From assembly GCA_003446335.1 (NCBI GenBank), contig DMAZ01000235.1, positions 1-7,833 on the forward strand: a DNA stretch of 7,833 bases. Reading direction: 5' to 3'. Numbering within the stretch: position 1 is the stretch's first letter; each line of letters begins with the position of its first letter. The position numbers were made by a program, and so were the translations under genes. The stretch comes from Lachnospiraceae bacterium. GTDB taxonomy: Bacteria; Bacillota_A; Clostridia; Lachnospirales; Lachnospiraceae. The notes beneath the pieces are model-generated. The model searched no databases. It was not told the origin of the DNA and was given only the letters and a program-made list of their open reading frames with translations. This document shows, in pieces, positions 5,818-7,833 of this stretch.

Positions 5818-5940
5818 ATGGGCAGACGGTTCTGCGCCGCCTTAATCAGATGACATACTTCTATAATTTCATGCAAAACGGGGCGCGGATAGTTGTCATC
5901 AGATAGTCTGCCCATTTTAAAACCGGAAGGACTATCTTTT
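5818..5940 (+). promoter_or_regulatory. Riboswitch-like leader: 10-bp stem enclosing a pseudoknot, with a competing hairpin
   Basis: ATGGGCAGAC (5818-5827) pairs perfectly with GTCTGCCCAT (5906-5915). Inside, CTGCGCC (5832-5838) pairs with GGCGCGG (5882-5888, one G-U) and GATGACA (5849-5855) with TGTCATC (5894-5900). These helices cross, giving an H-type pseudoknot with linkers of 10, 26 and 5 bases. AGATAGTC (5901-5908) can instead pair with GACTATCT (5930-5937), followed by TTTA; this 8-bp hairpin shares 5906-5908 with the 10-bp stem, so the two cannot coexist. That is the layout of a ligand- or protein-controlled switch 40-160 bases before a start codon. The hairpin has a 21-base loop and a short U-run, so as a terminator it is weak. 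I do not recognise a known riboswitch consensus. Confidence 0.5.
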
Positions 5941-5977
5941 ACCTTGTATTTAAGAAAGGATCATTCAACAATTTAAA

Positions 5978-7833
5978 ATGGAGCTTACTTATCGCAGGCT
6001 TCTCTTTTGCACGATGCACATGCTCACCTGCCGAAAAGGCGATCCGCGGCAAATCACCGACGAAAAACTTTTGAAAGCCCTGACCGTTAACGAAAATCTT
6101 CACTCACTGGGCTTCACTCTGCGGCCGGAGGATATCGGACTGCTTGCAGCGAGCGATTCTCTATATAGATTCTATTCGGAGGTGAAGGAACTTGTTCCTG
6201 AAATGAAAGCGAAACCGATGTATCCGAACTTTCCGGACCAGGTGATGGAAATCGACGAAGCACAGTTCCGGCTCCATCAAATGATACACTATTTTTCCAC
6301 TTACGAACTCGAATGGCTTACAGGAAAGTCAATCAGCAGAGGCTGGCTTCCGGACATGGAATCGACCCCAAAAACGGAAAGGGACGACCGACTTCTTTCG
6401 TACACAGTCCTGGAACTGGCTGAAGAAGATGATAGCTACAGTCTATGCCTCATGCGCATTCTCAACCGCCGTGAGCGCCTGACAATTTCTGAGAAAGAGC
6501 TTGTGATGCTGTCTCTTCCGCATGCTTCGGAGGAGACGTTTAACGGTATTCGAATAGCGTTCAAAGAGAACCTGGATCTTCTTTTTCCGGAAATTTTTGA
6601 AAAGATGTCCGGAAAAGATTCTGTCCGGATCTTAAGGCACCTCTGCCAGCATACCGGCGATGTTTTAAATAACGCAGCCATCCTGCTTAAAAAGCACAAG
6701 TACCACTTCCGCACGAGCCAGAAGCGCACAATTGTGAAACTACTGGAGAGCTATCCCGCAGAGAATCTGCGTGAGAACCTGATGCTCTCCAACACGAAGA
6801 GAGAACGGAATCTTGTGATCCTGAGGCATCTCGACTTCAACATATACGCACGAAACACAGCCCACAAAAAAGCAGTGGCAGATCTTCGAAACAGAAACAT
6901 CATTTCCTGGGAGGGCACGGCAAAACGCATGCTTGCTGGACACGAGGAAGGTGCACTTGCCTATACGGCAAAGCGGCCCGGCGCCATGCTCCGCATGCTG
7001 AAATGGATTCTCTCCCTGGGATACGATGAGGAAGAAATCGTAAACCTTCTCATCACGCATGCGCAGCAGTTCAGCACTCAAATGCTGGTAAAGCTTTTGA
7101 GCAGCGTTCGGGTCGAAAGTGAAGAAACCATTCGGCAGGAAAGGGAGAAGGAAATACAGGCTATCAGATCCCGGTACGAATACGAGCGTTTCCACATGCG
7201 CGAGCGGTTTTTCGCTGAGCAAAAACGCAAAAGGCAAATCGACGAGTTTATGTTGGCATACTTTGGAGTTGAATATGAACGCCGCAGGCATGAATGTGAA
7301 GTAGAACGACATAATCAGGCGTTAGCTGCAAGCCTGTGGGAACTCTCGGAGGCAGGGATTGCTAAAAAATACCGGGAGGAAATCAACGAATGCACCCGAA
7401 ATCTGGAAAGTCATGCCGAAATCCTGATTCAGGGACAAAAGCAGAAAATTCATGCCCTTGAAAACAGCATTCAAAAATGTGAAGAGAGAATTCATTTTCT
7501 GAAAAACACAGTTCGGGCCTATAAAGACAGCCATGAGGGAGCTGCCCGCTGCGCAGAATACGCAGAATGCAGGATCCTTACCCTGGAAGCTGATGTAATC
7601 CGGATGAAAAACCGTTTGGCAGACCTGAAGGCAGAAGTCCACGCTCTGAAGAACTCTGTATTTCATGAATTCCATCTGGAGAAAAAAGAGGCACACATTC
7701 AGCAGAGGTATGACCGTATCCGGGAAGAAGCCGGTCCCAAAATTTCTGCTCTGAAAAAAGCACATGAGAAAGAAATCGAAAAGCTTGATAACGACTTTTC
7801 AAAAAGATTAGCGGAAGTTGAGCAGGAGGTTGA
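5978..7833 (+). CDS. MXAN_6230/SCO0854-like protein with long C-terminal coiled coil, cut by window end
   Basis: From ATG 5978 the frame is open to the last base (618 codons plus two bases). The start follows AAGAAAGGA (5952-5960) at a long 17-base spacing, and no better in-frame start is visible. Residues about 1-380 are mostly helical and contain LRHLCQHTGDVLNNAAILLK, KLLESYPAENLRENLMLS, LRHLDFNIYARNTAHKKAV and KRPGAMLRMLKWILSLGY. These resemble my memory of the MXAN_6230/SCO0854 family, whose founding members carry a RING-type domain and are linked to Ter stress-response genes. Residues about 385-618 are rich in E, K, R and Q with heptad-like hydrophobics, a long coiled coil that continues beyond the window. 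Any C-terminal domain or TerD-like neighbours are out of view. It is divergent from the WYL regulator and downstream of the structured RNA. No catalytic motif is evident; the family match needs a profile search. Confidence 0.68.
   Translation, partial: MELTYRRLLFCTMHMLTCRKGDPRQITDEKLLKALTVNENLHSLGFTLRPEDIGLLAASDSLYRFYSEVKELVPEMKAKPMYPNFPDQVMEIDEAQFRLHQMIHYFSTYELEWLTGKSISRGWLPDMESTPKTERDDRLLSYTVLELAEEDDSYSLCLMRILNRRERLTISEKELVMLSLPHASEETFNGIRIAFKENLDLLFPEIFEKMSGKDSVRILRHLCQHTGDVLNNAAILLKKHKYHFRTSQKRTIVKLLESYPAENLRENLMLSNTKRERNLVILRHLDFNIYARNTAHKKAVADLRNRNIISWEGTAKRMLAGHEEGALAYTAKRPGAMLRMLKWILSLGYDEEEIVNLLITHAQQFSTQMLVKLLSSVRVESEETIRQEREKEIQAIRSRYEYERFHMRERFFAEQKRKRQIDEFMLAYFGVEYERRRHECEVERHNQALAASLWELSEAGIAKKYREEINECTRNLESHAEILIQGQKQKIHALENSIQKCEERIHFLKNTVRAYKDSHEGAARCAEYAECRILTLEADVIRMKNRLADLKAEVHALKNSVFHEFHLEKKEAHIQQRYDRIREEAGPKISALKKAHEKEIEKLDNDFSKRLAEVEQEV

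Larger units (their letters stand above)
5373..5940 (+). ncRNA. Candidate large structured RNA or structured 5' leader, class not recognised
   Basis: Between the promoter-like site and the downstream gene there is no convincing long coding frame but a chain of perfect inverted repeats: 5441-5447/5454-5460 (7 bp), 5476-5480/5485-5489 (5), 5493-5501/5556-5564 (9), 5577-5582/5595-5600 (6), 5616-5622/5640-5646 (7, one G-U), 5654-5660/5669-5675 (7), 5680-5686/5732-5738 (7) enclosing 5704-5709/5715-5720 (6), 5740-5747/5765-5772 (8) continuing as 5749-5753/5759-5763 (5), and 5818-5827/5906-5915 (10). Two regions can form pseudoknots. By rough count, single 7-bp stems are expected by chance at this length, but the 9-bp, 10-bp and 13-pair stems are not. 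The total of about 570 nt is in the range of large ornate bacterial RNAs (ROOL, GOLLD, OLE), and the 5' part alone (about 200 nt) is near the size of the raiA motif; I recognise none of these by sequence. The boundaries are guesses. Confidence 0.55.

Noticed and set aside
5373..5940. tRNA gene or integration site
   Set aside because: No cloverleaf with a GGTTCGAATCC-like T arm and no terminal direct repeats; no integrase is in the window.
5108..5977. CRISPR array or Cas13d, suggested by the WYL1-like regulator
   Set aside because: No regularly spaced repeat of 28-37 bases and no HEPN or other Cas motif is present in the window.
6436..7765. Several minus-strand frames of 97-190 codons opposite the 5978 gene
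   Set aside because: They lie wholly antisense to a long, compositionally coherent coding frame; their cysteine- and phenylalanine-rich translations look like shadows of a charged coiled-coil gene.

Overview
The window looks like a chromosomal piece from a Gram-positive anaerobe of the Clostridia (Lachnospiraceae/Oscillospiraceae type). The reasons are purine-rich Shine-Dalgarno sites with some TTG/GTG starts, lipoprotein and Sec-type signals, and a C-terminal CXXC tail of the C. difficile CD1871A type next to a membrane ferredoxin. I did not identify the species.

Positions 1-3929 are all on the minus strand. Read in transcription order they hold: a membrane protein ending in a CD1871A-like CTEC tail; a polytopic NapH-like [4Fe-4S] protein fused to an extracytoplasmic TlpA/thioredoxin domain; a small lipoprotein with one cysteine pair; a secreted TlpA domain anchored by a DUF5684-like membrane domain; and an acetyltransferase with a small N-terminal Sm/SH3-like barrel, cut by the window edge. 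The first four are closely spaced and look like one operon for moving electrons or thiol equivalents across the membrane to exported proteins. This is my inference from the domains.

Positions 4007-5107 (minus) encode a WYL-domain regulator with an apparent ribbon-helix-helix N-terminus, an arrangement like that of WYL1 proteins of type VI-D CRISPR systems. No Cas gene or CRISPR array is visible here.

Positions 5108-5977 are an 870-base intergenic region between the divergently transcribed regulator and the gene at 5978. It is not empty. It has a promoter-like site on each strand, an 8-bp inverted repeat, repeated ACAGGAAC motifs and, from about 5441 to 5937 on the plus strand, a chain of perfect inverted repeats. 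These include a 9-bp stem around a possible pseudoknot and a 19-codon micro-ORF, a 13-pair hairpin, and a 10-bp stem enclosing a second pseudoknot with a competing downstream hairpin. I read this as a large structured RNA, a structured leader of the downstream gene, or both. It is the most interesting part of the window and I cannot assign it to a known class.

Positions 5978-7833 (plus, running off the end) encode at least 618 residues resembling the MXAN_6230/SCO0854 family, with a long coiled coil. That family is associated with Ter-type stress genes in other bacteria. The regulator, the RNA and this gene may form one unit.
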